Assembly: GCF_051195255.1 (NCBI RefSeq)
Contig: NZ_JBNJLK010000001.1
Coordinates: 496,001 to 560,000 of the forward strand
Length of the DNA: 64,000 nucleotides
DNA from: Falsirhodobacter sp051195255
Lineage (GTDB): Bacteria; Pseudomonadota; Alphaproteobacteria; Rhodobacterales; Rhodobacteraceae
Direction: 5' to 3'
The position numbers and the translations under genes were made by a program. Positions 29,173 through 37,994 of the stretch are shown here, piece after piece. The notes below the pieces were generated by a model. That model made no database searches, was not told the DNA's origin, and was given only the letters and a program-made list of their open reading frames with translations. Positions within the stretch are counted from its first letter, which is position 1. The number at the start of each line of letters is the position of its first letter.

Positions 29173-29907
29173 ATGACCACCACGATCGACGCCGCCGAGG
29201 TCGCGAAATTCGAAGCGATGGCCGCCGAATGGTGGGACGTGAACGGCAAGTTCAAGCCGCTGCACCAGATGAACCCCTGCCGGCTGGACTACATCACCGG
29301 CCAGATCGCGATGGAGTTCGACCGCGACCTGACCGCCGCCCTGCCCTTCGAGGGCCTCCGCATCCTCGACATCGGTTGCGGCGGCGGACTGCTGTCGGAA
29401 CCCATGGCGCGGCTGGGGGCGACGGTGGTCGGTGCGGACGCCGCCCCGCGCAACATCCCCGTGGCGCAACTGCACGCCGAACAGTCGGGCCTGACCATCG
29501 ACTATCGCCACACCACGGCCGAGGCGCTGGCCGAGGCGGGTGAGCAGTTCGACGTCGTCCTGAACATGGAGGTGGTGGAGCATGTGGCCGATCCGGCGGC
29601 CTATCTGCGCGCCTGCCACGACCTGCTGCGTCCGGGCGGGCTGATGGTCTGCTCCACCCTGAACCGGAACGCGAAAAGCTTTGCCATGGCCATCGTCGGG
29701 GCCGAATGGGTCATGCGCTGGCTGCCCAAGGGCACGCATGACTGGAAGAAGTTCATCACCCCGGACGAGCTGTTCGCCCTGCTGCGCGGCGCGGGCCTGG
29801 ACCCGGTGGACCGCAAGGGGATGGTCTTCAACCCGGTCGGCTGGTCGTGGAGCCTGTCGCCCCGCGACCTGTCGGTGAACTACGTCACGGCCAGCGTCCG
29901 CCGCTGA
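29173..29907 (+). CDS. ubiG: Ubiquinone biosynthesis O-methyltransferase UbiG
   Basis: A 244-residue class I methyltransferase with SAM motif I LDIGCGGGLLSEP, plus EWWDVNGKFKPLHQMNPCRLDYI, VLNMEVVEHVADP, GTHDWKKFITPDEL and GMVFNPVGWSWSL, all typical of UbiG. It performs both O-methylations of the ubiquinone ring. ATG 29173 has GGAG eight bases upstream. It is convergent with xylB (15-base gap), where a GGGGGC/GCCCCC inverted repeat overlaps the xylB stop without a T tract. Confidence 0.96.
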   Translation: MTTTIDAAEVAKFEAMAAEWWDVNGKFKPLHQMNPCRLDYITGQIAMEFDRDLTAALPFEGLRILDIGCGGGLLSEPMARLGATVVGADAAPRNIPVAQLHAEQSGLTIDYRHTTAEALAEAGEQFDVVLNMEVVEHVADPAAYLRACHDLLRPGGLMVCSTLNRNAKSFAMAIVGAEWVMRWLPKGTHDWKKFITPDELFALLRGAGLDPVDRKGMVFNPVGWSWSLSPRDLSVNYVTASVRR

Positions 29908-29922
29908 TCCGTGACGGGGGCC

Positions 29923-31356
29923 TCACAGCCCCCGGATCGCCGCCTGCGCCGTGCGGTAACGGGCGTGGCCTTCGTCGAAGGCGCCTTTCAGCGCCTCCAC
30001 CGGGGCAAATTCGCGCGCCACGGGCGGCAGGGTCAGCACATCCGTGCCCGCCCCCGTCGCCGCCATCAGCGCCAGACGGGCCGCGCCGAACGCGCCCCCG
30101 AAATCGCCCGCCGCGGGCAGGCTGACCGGCACGTCCAGCGCGGTGGCGATGGCCAACAGCCAGTAGTCGGACCGCGTGCCGCCGCCCACGGCCAGCAGCG
30201 TGTCCAGCCGCGTGCCCGTGGCGGCCAGCGCGTCGCGGCAATCGCGCAGCGCGAAGGTCACGCCCTCCAGCACCGCACGGGTGCCGGCGGCGCGGTCGGT
30301 CGCATGTTCCAGCCCAAGGAAGGCGCCACGGATGCCCGCGTCGTTCAGCGGCGTCCGCTCCCCGCCCAGATAGGGCAGGAACAGCGCGCGGCCGGGCGCT
30401 TCCAGCGGGCCCAGTTCCTGCGCCAGCGCGGCCGCGCCCTGCCCGACCATGCCCGCATACCAGTTCAGCGAATCGGTGGCCGACAGGATCACGCCCATCT
30501 GGTGCCAGGAATTCGGCAAGGCGTGGCAGAAGGTGTGCACCGCCGTCGCGGGATCGGGCGCATACCCTTCGGTCGCCGCGAACAGCACGCCCGAGGTGCC
30601 GAGCGACACGAACGCCTCCCCCGCGCGGACCACGCCGACTCCCACGGCCGAGGCGGCGTTGTCGCCACCCCCGCCCGCCACCACCACACCCGACGGCAGA
30701 CCGAAGCGCCCCGCCAGTTCCGCCCGCAGCGTGCCCGAGGCCTCGGACCCTTCCACCAGGCGCGGCATGTGTTCGCGCCCCAGATCGGTCGCGCCCAGCA
30801 GCGCGTCGGACCAGTCCCGCGCACCAGTATCCAGCCACGAGGTGCCGGCGCTATCCGACATGTCGCCCACATGTTCGCCCGTCAGCCACAGGCGCAGGTA
30901 GTCCTTGGGCAGCAGGACCTTCGCGACCCTGGCGCGCAATTCGGGTTCATGCTTCGCCATCCAGACCAGTTTCGGCGCGGTGAAGCCTGGAAAGACGATG
31001 TTGCCGCTGATCGCGCGGAAACGCGGATCGGCGTCCAGCGCCGCCGCTTCGACATGCGCGCGGGTGTCGTTCCACAGGATCGCGGGGCGCAGCACGCGGT
31101 CGCCCTCGTCCAGCGTCACGGCGCCATGCTGCTGACCCGACAGGCCGATGCCGCGCACGGCCGAGAGGTCTGCCGAGCCCAGCGCCGTCAGCACCGCCTC
31201 GGTCGCGGCGATCCAGGCGGCGGGGTCCTGTTCGGACCAGCCGGCTTGCGGACGCTGCACCGTCAGCGGTGCCGTGGCTTCCGCCACGACGCGCTGGTTG
31301 TCGTCGATCAGCACGCCCTTGATGCCCGATGTGCCCAGATCCAGACCGATATACAT
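29923..31356 (-). CDS. xylB: Xylulokinase
   Basis: A 477-residue FGGY-family kinase: N-terminal YIGLDLGTSGIKGVLID, PQAGWSEQDP, GIGLSGQQHG, ILWNDTRA, then GGGGDNAASAVGVG and FLPYLGGERTPLND in the C-terminal ATP half, and VGGGTRSDYWL. It phosphorylates D-xylulose for the pentose-phosphate pathway. The GTSGIK and WSEQDP motifs favour xylulokinase over glycerol kinase. xylA and sugar-transport genes are not next to it. Start 31356 has GGGGGA upstream. A palindromic operator overlaps its promoter. Confidence 0.93.
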   Translation of the reverse strand: MYIGLDLGTSGIKGVLIDDNQRVVAEATAPLTVQRPQAGWSEQDPAAWIAATEAVLTALGSADLSAVRGIGLSGQQHGAVTLDEGDRVLRPAILWNDTRAHVEAAALDADPRFRAISGNIVFPGFTAPKLVWMAKHEPELRARVAKVLLPKDYLRLWLTGEHVGDMSDSAGTSWLDTGARDWSDALLGATDLGREHMPRLVEGSEASGTLRAELAGRFGLPSGVVVAGGGGDNAASAVGVGVVRAGEAFVSLGTSGVLFAATEGYAPDPATAVHTFCHALPNSWHQMGVILSATDSLNWYAGMVGQGAAALAQELGPLEAPGRALFLPYLGGERTPLNDAGIRGAFLGLEHATDRAAGTRAVLEGVTFALRDCRDALAATGTRLDTLLAVGGGTRSDYWLLAIATALDVPVSLPAAGDFGGAFGAARLALMAATGAGTDVLTLPPVAREFAPVEALKGAFDEGHARYRTAQAAIRGL

Positions 31357-31384
31357 GACGTTCCCCCGTCCCTTTTGCCGCACC

Positions 31385-31413
31385 CTTATCACGATTGGCA
31401 CCGTTCTTGCCAA
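31385..31413 (-). promoter_or_regulatory. Sigma-70-type promoter of xylB
   Basis: On the minus strand: TTGGCA (31413-31408), 17-base spacer, GATAAG (31390-31385). The start of transcription is near 31378, about 22 bases from the ATG. The -35 box lies inside the palindrome at 31393-31415. Confidence 0.5.
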
Positions 31414-31415
31414 TC
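31393..31415. promoter_or_regulatory. Palindromic operator-like site in the xylB/tamA divergent region
   Basis: GATTGGCA (31393-31400), 7-base spacer, TGCCAATC (31408-31415): perfect 8-bp arms. It covers the xylB -35 box and spacer, so a bound protein would be expected to block xylB transcription. The regulator is not in the window. Confidence 0.6.
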
Positions 31416-31488
31416 CCGGCTCTGCGTCGTTGTCGACTTGTCCCCAAGCTGCAATAGTTACCCCAATCAAAGAAGAACGGGGACGATC

Positions 31489-33285
31489 GTGGCAGGAATT
31501 CGCGCGCTGACGCTGGCCGCCGCTTTGGGACTTTCGGCCACGGGGGGCGCCCAGGCGCTGGACCGGGTCGTGTTCCAGGTGGCCGGCAATGACAGGGATC
31601 TGACGGAGACGCTGCGCAACGCCTCCCTTACCGCCGAGGTGGCCGAAGATCCGGACCGCGCGGACGAGCTGTTCGGCGCGGCGCAGGCCGATTACGGCCG
31701 CCTGATCGGCGCGATGTACGCCGTGGGGCGGTATTCCCCCGTCATCAACATCACCATCGACGGGCGCGAGGCCGCAAGCATCGCCCCTCTGAACGCCCCC
31801 AGGGCCGACCGCATCCGCGAGATCCGGATCCTTGTCGATCCCGGCCCCGAGTTCCGCTTTTCCCGCGCCGTCGTCACCCCCTATGTGGAGGGGACGGAGT
31901 TTCCCGACGGCTTCCGCCCCGGCGAGGTGGCCGAATCGGGCCTGATCGCCGACGCCGCGCAGGCGGGCGTCGAAGGCTGGCGCGAAGCGGGTCACGCCAA
32001 GGCCGACATCGCGCGCGAACACATCGTCGCCGACCATCGCCGCGACACCCTGCTGGCCGAACTGAGCCTGGATCCCGGCCCGCGCCTGCGCTTCGGACCC
32101 ATGACCGTTCAGGGGCAAAAGCGCATGAGCCCGCGCCGGATCGAGAAGATCGCCGGCCTGCCCGAAGGCGAAGTCTATTCGCCCGAGGATCTGGACACCG
32201 CGGCCAACCGCCTGCGCCGCACGGGCATCTTTTCCTCGGTCACGATGACGGAAGGGAACGTACGCTATCCCGATCTTCTGCCCATCACGACCACGGTGGT
32301 CGAACAGCTGCCCCGCCGCTACAGCATCGGGGCTGAGATCTCGTCGTCGGAAGGGGCCTCGCTGACCAGCTACTGGATGCACCGCAACCTGCTGGGCGGG
32401 GGTGAAAACCTGCGGGTGGACGCGGCAGTGGAAAACATCGGCGCGCAGAACTCGGGCATGGACTATTCGCTGGGCGTGACGCTGGAACGGCCTGCCACGC
32501 CCGACGCCGACACCACCGCCGGCGTGAACGCGGAAATCTTCCACCGGGAAGAGGAAGACTTCACCTCGGACGGGTTCGAACTGGGCCTGTCCTTCAACCG
32601 GATCATCACGGACCAGCTGTCCACCAGCCTTGGCATCACCTACCGCCAGTCGGACGTGAAGGACGATCTGGGCGAATACACCTTCAAGACGCTGTCCCTG
32701 CCGCTGGGCGTGGTCTGGGATTCGCGCGACAACGATCTGGACGCGACCGAGGGCTTCTACGCCAATGCCAGCGCCGAGCCCTTCGCGGGCGCGGGCGACG
32801 CCGATTCCGGCTTCCGCACCACGATCGACGCGCGGGGCTATTACAGCCTTGGCACGCCGCGCAAGGTGACCTTCGCGGGACGCGTGCAGGCGGGCCAGGT
32901 CTTCGGGGCGGACCTGCTGAACACGCCGCGCGACTACCTCTTCTATTCCGGTGGCGGCGGCACGGTGCGCGGTCAGCCCTACCAGTCGCTGGGCGTGTAT
33001 CCCATCGCGGGTGACGACGATTACAAAATCGGCGGCGCCGCTTTCCTTGCCGCCTCGGTGGAAGCGCGGGTGATGGTGACAAAGAACATCGGCGTCGTCG
33101 GCTTCTTCGACGCGGGCCAGGTGGGCGCCAACGACTTCAGCGACATGAGCGAGCAATCGGGCGCGGGCCTTGGCCTGCGCTACAACACCGGCGTGGGGCC
33201 GATCCGCTTCGACGTGGCCTCGCCCGTGTCGGGCGACACCGGCGAAGGCGTGCAGATCTACGTGGGCATAGGGCAGGCATTCTGA
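31489..33285 (+). CDS. tamA: Outer-membrane translocation/assembly protein TamA (Omp85 family)
   Basis: A 598-residue protein starting at GTG 31489, with GGGG eight bases upstream; the signal peptide covers ~1-23. POTRA domains (~25-270) include RLRFGPMTVQGQKRMSPRRIEKIAGLPEGEVY. A 16-strand beta-barrel follows, with the Omp85 lid-loop motif GGGGTVRGQPYQSLG and the closing GPIRFDVASPV. With TamB it helps insert autotransporters and transport phospholipid to the outer membrane. It overlaps tamB by one base (TGATG). The frame is open upstream to 29911, but that part is antisense to xylB. Confidence 0.93.
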   Translation: MAGIRALTLAAALGLSATGGAQALDRVVFQVAGNDRDLTETLRNASLTAEVAEDPDRADELFGAAQADYGRLIGAMYAVGRYSPVINITIDGREAASIAPLNAPRADRIREIRILVDPGPEFRFSRAVVTPYVEGTEFPDGFRPGEVAESGLIADAAQAGVEGWREAGHAKADIAREHIVADHRRDTLLAELSLDPGPRLRFGPMTVQGQKRMSPRRIEKIAGLPEGEVYSPEDLDTAANRLRRTGIFSSVTMTEGNVRYPDLLPITTTVVEQLPRRYSIGAEISSSEGASLTSYWMHRNLLGGGENLRVDAAVENIGAQNSGMDYSLGVTLERPATPDADTTAGVNAEIFHREEEDFTSDGFELGLSFNRIITDQLSTSLGITYRQSDVKDDLGEYTFKTLSLPLGVVWDSRDNDLDATEGFYANASAEPFAGAGDADSGFRTTIDARGYYSLGTPRKVTFAGRVQAGQVFGADLLNTPRDYLFYSGGGGTVRGQPYQSLGVYPIAGDDDYKIGGAAFLAASVEARVMVTKNIGVVGFFDAGQVGANDFSDMSEQSGAGLGLRYNTGVGPIRFDVASPVSGDTGEGVQIYVGIGQAF

Positions 33286-36200
33286 TGCGCAAGCTATTCA
33301 TCCTTTTCGTCGCCGTCCTGCCCTGCACCGCGCTGGCGCAAGATCAGGGGGGCGAGGCGGACCGCGGCTGGCTGGAAGGCATCATCGAGGACAACCTGTC
33401 CTCGGCCGGGCGGCAGGTGAACATCGTGGGGTTCGAGGGCGCGCTGTCCTCGCGCGCGACGCTGGACGAACTGACCATCGCCGATGACGAAGGCGTCTGG
33501 CTGACCCTGCGCGACGTGGTGCTGGACTGGAACCGGTCCGCCCTTCTGCGTGGCCGGGTGGAGGTGTCGGAACTGACGGCGGCCGACATCATCGTCGCCC
33601 GCGCGCCCGTGGCCCCCGAAGGGCTGGAAGCCGCGCCTTCGCCCGAAGCCTCGCCCTTCTCGCTTCCCAATCTGCCGGTGTCGATCAACATCGGGCGCAT
33701 CGCGACGGAACGGCTGGAACTGGGCGCGCCTTTGCTGGGCGAAGCCGTGGTCGCCTCCTTGAACGGGGTGCTGGTGCTGGGGGGCGGCGAAGGCGGCGTG
33801 ACCATCGACGCCCAGCGCATCGACGACGGTCCGGCGCTGAACCTGCGGCTGAACGCAAGCTTCGCCAATGAAAGCCGCCAACTGGTCACCGACCTGACCC
33901 TGCACGAGGATGCGAACGGTCTTGTCACCCGCAAGCTGGGCCTGCCCGGCGCCCCCTCCCTCGACCTGACGGTGAACGGCACCGCGCCCATCGATGATTA
34001 CACCGCCCAGATCACGCTGGCGACGGACGCCCAGCCGCGGCTGGCCGGTCAGGTCACCCTTCAGGCGCCGGCCTCCGGCCCCATGGGCTTCGCCGCGAAC
34101 CTGTCGGGCAACGCCGCCCCGCTGTTCCTGCCCGACTATGCCGAATTCTTCGGGGACAACCTGGCGCTGCAGGTGCAGGGCACGCGGGACGCGGGCGTTC
34201 TGGACATCCCGTCCCTGTCGCTGGTGGCGCAGCAGTTGCAGCTGAACGGCGCAGTGACGGTGGGGGCCGACGGCCTGCCCAGCCGCATCAACCTGAAGGG
34301 CCGCATCGCCGCCCCCGACGGCGATCCCGTGCTGCTGCCCCTGACGACCGAACAGGAAACGCGGGTGCAGTCCGCCGATCTGGACGTGCAGTTCGACGCC
34401 AGCCGGTCCGAGGATTGGCGCGGCGACATCCGCATCGCCGGTCTGGACCGGGCCGATTTCGACGCGGACACGCTGGTGCTGACCGGCACGGGCCGCATCA
34501 CCGGCGGCAACCTGAAGCAGGTGACGGCGGATCTGGATCTGGCCGCCACCGGACTGGTGGCCGCCGATCCCGGCCTGAACGCTGCCCTTGGACCGCAGGT
34601 GACGGGGGCCGCGCAGATCGAATGGGCGCAGGGCGAGGATGGGCTTCAGATCCCCTCGCTGACGCTGGATGGATCGGATTATGGATTGCAGACCGATGCG
34701 ACGATCCAGGGGCTGTCCACCGGCATGACGATCACCGGCGACGCCAAGGCGCAGTTGGGCGACCTGTCGCGCTTTGCCGCGATCGCGGACCGTCCACTGT
34801 CCGGTGCCGCCGATGCGACCGTGCAGGGCCGCTACACGGTGCTGGAAGGCGGCTTCGACATCGTGGCCGACATTGCCGGTACGGACCTGACCGTCGGCAT
34901 CCCGCAGGTCGATGGCCTGCTGGCGGGCCAGTCCACCCTTCACCTTTCGGCCCTGCGCGACACCGCCGGCACCCGGATCCGGGAACTTGAGGTCAACGCG
35001 CAGGATCTGTCGGCCACCGCGCAAGGCCTGATCTCCAGCACCGGCAGCGACCTGACGGCCAATGTGGAGGCCCGAAACCTTGGCGTCCTTGGTCCGCAAT
35101 ACGGAGGCCGCGCCACGGCGCAGATGGCCTTTACCGGCACCACCACGCAGGGCAATCTGCGCCTGAACGCCGACGGCACCGACATCCGCACCGGCATCGC
35201 CGAAGCGGACGGGTTGCTGCGCGGCGCCTCCACCATCCGGCTGGACGCGGCGCTGGAAAACGGCGCGGCCGTGATCCGTCAGGCCGAGGTGAACGGCAAT
35301 GCCATGACCCTGACCGCCGAAGGGCGGGTGGCCCAGGCCGGCAGCGACGTGACGGCGCGGCTGAACCTGTCGGACCTGTCCGTGATCGGCGGGCAATATG
35401 GCGGCGCGGTCGACACCACGCTGGCCTTCACCGGCACCCCGCAGAACGGGCAGGTGACGGTGGACGGCACGGCGCGCAACATCCGCGTCGCGCAGGATCA
35501 GGCGAACCGCCTGCTGCGCGGCGATTCCACCGTTTCGGCGGCGGCGACGCTGACCAACGGGCGCGTGGTGATCGACCGGGCCAATGTGCAGAACCCGCAG
35601 GTGACCCTGAACGCCACCGGCACCCCGATCGACGGGGGGCAGCAACTGGACCTGACGGCGCGTCTGGCCAACCTTGGCCTGTTGGTGCCGCAGTTCCCCG
35701 GGGCGGTGTCCGTGTCGGGCACCGTGGCGCAGCGCGCGTCCGGCTATGACCTGAACCTGTCGACGCAGGGGCCGGGCGGCATCGACGCCCGCGCCAATGG
35801 CAGCGTGGCCGCCAGCTTCGGCAGCGCGAACCTGTCGCTGACCGGCTCGGCGCAGGCGGCGCTGGCCAACGTGTTTCTGTCGCCCCGCAGCGTGAACGGG
35901 CCGGTCAGCTTCGATCTGCGCGTGAACGGCCCGCTGGCGCTGGAATCGGTCAGCGGCACCGTGCGGACGCAAGGCGTGCAACTGGTCGACCCCAGCACCA
36001 ACATCGCGCTGAACGCGATCAACGCGACCGTCAACCTGAACGGCAGCACGGCGCGCATCGACGCCTCCGCCGCGCCCGAGGAAGGGGGGCGGATCACCGC
36101 GAACGGCACGATCGGCCTTGCCGCGCCCTACAACGCCGACCTGACCGTGAACCTGAGCCGGGCCGTCTTCAGCGACCCCACCCTGTTCCGCACCATCGCG

Positions 36201-37121
36201 GGCGGCAACGTGCGCCTGGTCGGCCCCCTGGCCGGAAACGGCCGCATCACCGGCCGCATCGCGCTGGAGGAAACGGAAGTGCAGGTCCCCTCGGGCGGAT
36301 TCGGATCCGACGGCACCCTTCCGGGGCTGGAGCATGTGAACGAGCCGGCGCCGGTCCGCACCACCCGCGCCCGCGCGGGTCTGGACGAACCGGAAGACGA
36401 GGGTTCGGGCGCCAGTGGCCCCGGCCTGGGGCTGGACCTGACCATCGCCGCCCCCAACCAGATCTTCATCCGCGGGCGGGGTTTGGATGCGGAACTTGGC
36501 GGGCAGCTGCGCCTGACGGGCACCACAACCAACATCGTGCCCGTGGGCGCGTTCGAACTGGTGCGCGGACGTCTGGACATCCTCGGCCGCCGTCTGAACC
36601 TGAGCGAGGCGACGCTGTCGCTGGAAGGCGATTTCGTCCCGATCCTGCAGGTCACGGCGTCAAGCGAGAACAACGGCGTGACCAGCTTCGTCAACATCAC
36701 CGGCGCGGCAAACGATCCCGAGGTGACGTTCACCTCCAACCCCGAACTCCCGCAAGAGGAGGTGCTGGCCCAGCTTCTGTTCGGGCGCGACATCTCCTCC
36801 ATCTCTCCGCTGCAGGCGGCGCAGCTGGCCAATGCGGTGGCGACGCTGGCCGGCCGCGGCGGCGAGGGGATCGTGGGTAACCTGCGCCAGAACTTCGGGC
36901 TGGACGATCTGGACGTGACCACCAACGACACGGGCAGCGCGTCCGTGCGGGCGGGCAAGTACATCTCGGACAAGGCCTATACGCAGGTGGAGGTGGACGC
37001 GCAGGGGCAAAGCGAGATCAGCCTGAACCTGGACGTGTCGAAAAGCCTGACCGTGCGCGGATCGACCGGCACCGGCGAAGGCAGCACCGGCATCGGCCTG
37101 TTCTGGGAACGGGACTACTGA
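33285..37121 (+). CDS. tamB: Translocation and assembly module protein TamB
   Basis: A 1278-residue AsmA-like giant. It has an N-terminal signal/anchor (~1-18), then a very long periplasmic beta-taco region of repeated 'G.(V/I)TV...A.(V/I).(L/V)...NGN' units. The conserved C-terminal TamB/DUF490 domain (~950-1278) has RGRGLDAELGGQL, FELVRGRLDILGRRLNLSEATLSLEGDF, PEVTFTSNPELPQEEVLAQLLFGR and a final aromatic-rich GLFWERDY that may contact TamA. The one-base overlap with tamA indicates coupled translation. It ends one base before the convergent YihY-type gene. Confidence 0.95.
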   Translation: MRKLFILFVAVLPCTALAQDQGGEADRGWLEGIIEDNLSSAGRQVNIVGFEGALSSRATLDELTIADDEGVWLTLRDVVLDWNRSALLRGRVEVSELTAADIIVARAPVAPEGLEAAPSPEASPFSLPNLPVSINIGRIATERLELGAPLLGEAVVASLNGVLVLGGGEGGVTIDAQRIDDGPALNLRLNASFANESRQLVTDLTLHEDANGLVTRKLGLPGAPSLDLTVNGTAPIDDYTAQITLATDAQPRLAGQVTLQAPASGPMGFAANLSGNAAPLFLPDYAEFFGDNLALQVQGTRDAGVLDIPSLSLVAQQLQLNGAVTVGADGLPSRINLKGRIAAPDGDPVLLPLTTEQETRVQSADLDVQFDASRSEDWRGDIRIAGLDRADFDADTLVLTGTGRITGGNLKQVTADLDLAATGLVAADPGLNAALGPQVTGAAQIEWAQGEDGLQIPSLTLDGSDYGLQTDATIQGLSTGMTITGDAKAQLGDLSRFAAIADRPLSGAADATVQGRYTVLEGGFDIVADIAGTDLTVGIPQVDGLLAGQSTLHLSALRDTAGTRIRELEVNAQDLSATAQGLISSTGSDLTANVEARNLGVLGPQYGGRATAQMAFTGTTTQGNLRLNADGTDIRTGIAEADGLLRGASTIRLDAALENGAAVIRQAEVNGNAMTLTAEGRVAQAGSDVTARLNLSDLSVIGGQYGGAVDTTLAFTGTPQNGQVTVDGTARNIRVAQDQANRLLRGDSTVSAAATLTNGRVVIDRANVQNPQVTLNATGTPIDGGQQLDLTARLANLGLLVPQFPGAVSVSGTVAQRASGYDLNLSTQGPGGIDARANGSVAASFGSANLSLTGSAQAALANVFLSPRSVNGPVSFDLRVNGPLALESVSGTVRTQGVQLVDPSTNIALNAINATVNLNGSTARIDASAAPEEGGRITANGTIGLAAPYNADLTVNLSRAVFSDPTLFRTIAGGNVRLVGPLAGNGRITGRIALEETEVQVPSGGFGSDGTLPGLEHVNEPAPVRTTRARAGLDEPEDEGSGASGPGLGLDLTIAAPNQIFIRGRGLDAELGGQLRLTGTTTNIVPVGAFELVRGRLDILGRRLNLSEATLSLEGDFVPILQVTASSENNGVTSFVNITGAANDPEVTFTSNPELPQEEVLAQLLFGRDISSISPLQAAQLANAVATLAGRGGEGIVGNLRQNFGLDDLDVTTNDTGSASVRAGKYISDKAYTQVEVDAQGQSEISLNLDVSKSLTVRGSTGTGEGSTGIGLFWERDY

Positions 37122-37122
37122 C

Positions 37123-37956
37123 CTACAACCGGCGAAGGGCGGCGCGATCGGCATCGACCGCCGCCCCCAGCAGGATCGCGAAGCCCGACAGGTACATCCA
37201 CATCAAAAGCGCGATCACCGCCCCGATGGAGCCGTAGACCTGGTTGTAGCTGTGGAAGTTCGACAGGTAGAAGACGAAGCCCCGCGACACCAGCGCCCAC
37301 AGCACCACCGCCGTCACCAGGCCCGGGGTGAAGATCGGGCGTCGTTCCCCCTTGGGCCGGTTGGGGCCCAGACGATAGACCAGCGCGATCCCGAACACGA
37401 CCAACGCCAGCCCCAGCGCGAAGTTCAGGTATTCCAGCAGCAGCCCCGCCACGGGACCAAGGGGAAGATACCGGATGATGACGGGGATCACGACGGCCAG
37501 CGTCATCGCCGCCAGCACGATTCCCACCAGCGTGCAGGTCAAGATCAGCGACCGCACCGTGTGCATCACGCCCCCCCGCTGCGGCAGGTGATGGACTGCG
37601 TTGATGCCGGAAATCAGCGCCGACACCCCCGCCCGTGATGACCACAGCGCCAGCATGACCGACACGAAGGTGGCCCATCCCAGATCGCGGGAATTGGCCG
37701 CCAGCAGCGCTTCCACCTGTTCGGAGATCAGGCGGAAGGCGTCCGTCGGCAGGAAATCCTGCGTGGCGGCCAGCTGGCCCCGGATGACGGTGGGATCGGC
37801 CGCGAAGCCCCAGATCGCGATGACCATGGCCACGGCCGGAAAGATCGACAAAAGTCCGTAAAAGGACATCCCGGCCGAGATCATGAACAGATCCGCGACC
37901 TCGATCCGTTTTTGCAGCCGCAGCAGCCAGCGCCAGGTGGAATGCCAATGTGTCAT
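37123..37956 (-). CDS. YihY/virulence factor BrkB family inner-membrane protein
   Basis: A 277-residue protein with about six membrane segments and family signatures: FMISAGMSFYGLLSIFPAVAMVIA, SVMLALWSSRAGVSALISGINAVH, and a C-terminal YGSIGAVIALLMWMYLSGFAILLGA followed by a basic end. The molecular function of the family is not established (an early ribonuclease BN assignment was wrong). AGGTGGG precedes the ATG. It lies 38 bases after the Wzi-like gene on the same strand and is convergent with tamB. Confidence 0.9.
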   Translation of the reverse strand: MTHWHSTWRWLLRLQKRIEVADLFMISAGMSFYGLLSIFPAVAMVIAIWGFAADPTVIRGQLAATQDFLPTDAFRLISEQVEALLAANSRDLGWATFVSVMLALWSSRAGVSALISGINAVHHLPQRGGVMHTVRSLILTCTLVGIVLAAMTLAVVIPVIIRYLPLGPVAGLLLEYLNFALGLALVVFGIALVYRLGPNRPKGERRPIFTPGLVTAVVLWALVSRGFVFYLSNFHSYNQVYGSIGAVIALLMWMYLSGFAILLGAAVDADRAALRRL

Positions 37957-37994
37957 CCCACCTGCTTAGGGCCGGGACCGCGCGCGGGCAACGA

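Noticed and set aside
29916..29933. GGGGGC/GCCCCC inverted repeat between ubiG and xylB as a terminator
   Set aside because: No T tract on either side and it overlaps the xylB stop codon.
29923..33156. xylB reading frame extended to 1077 codons across tamA
   Set aside because: The extension is antisense to the Omp85 protein TamA; the true start is ATG 31356 (YIGLDLGTSG) with a ribosome site and promoter.
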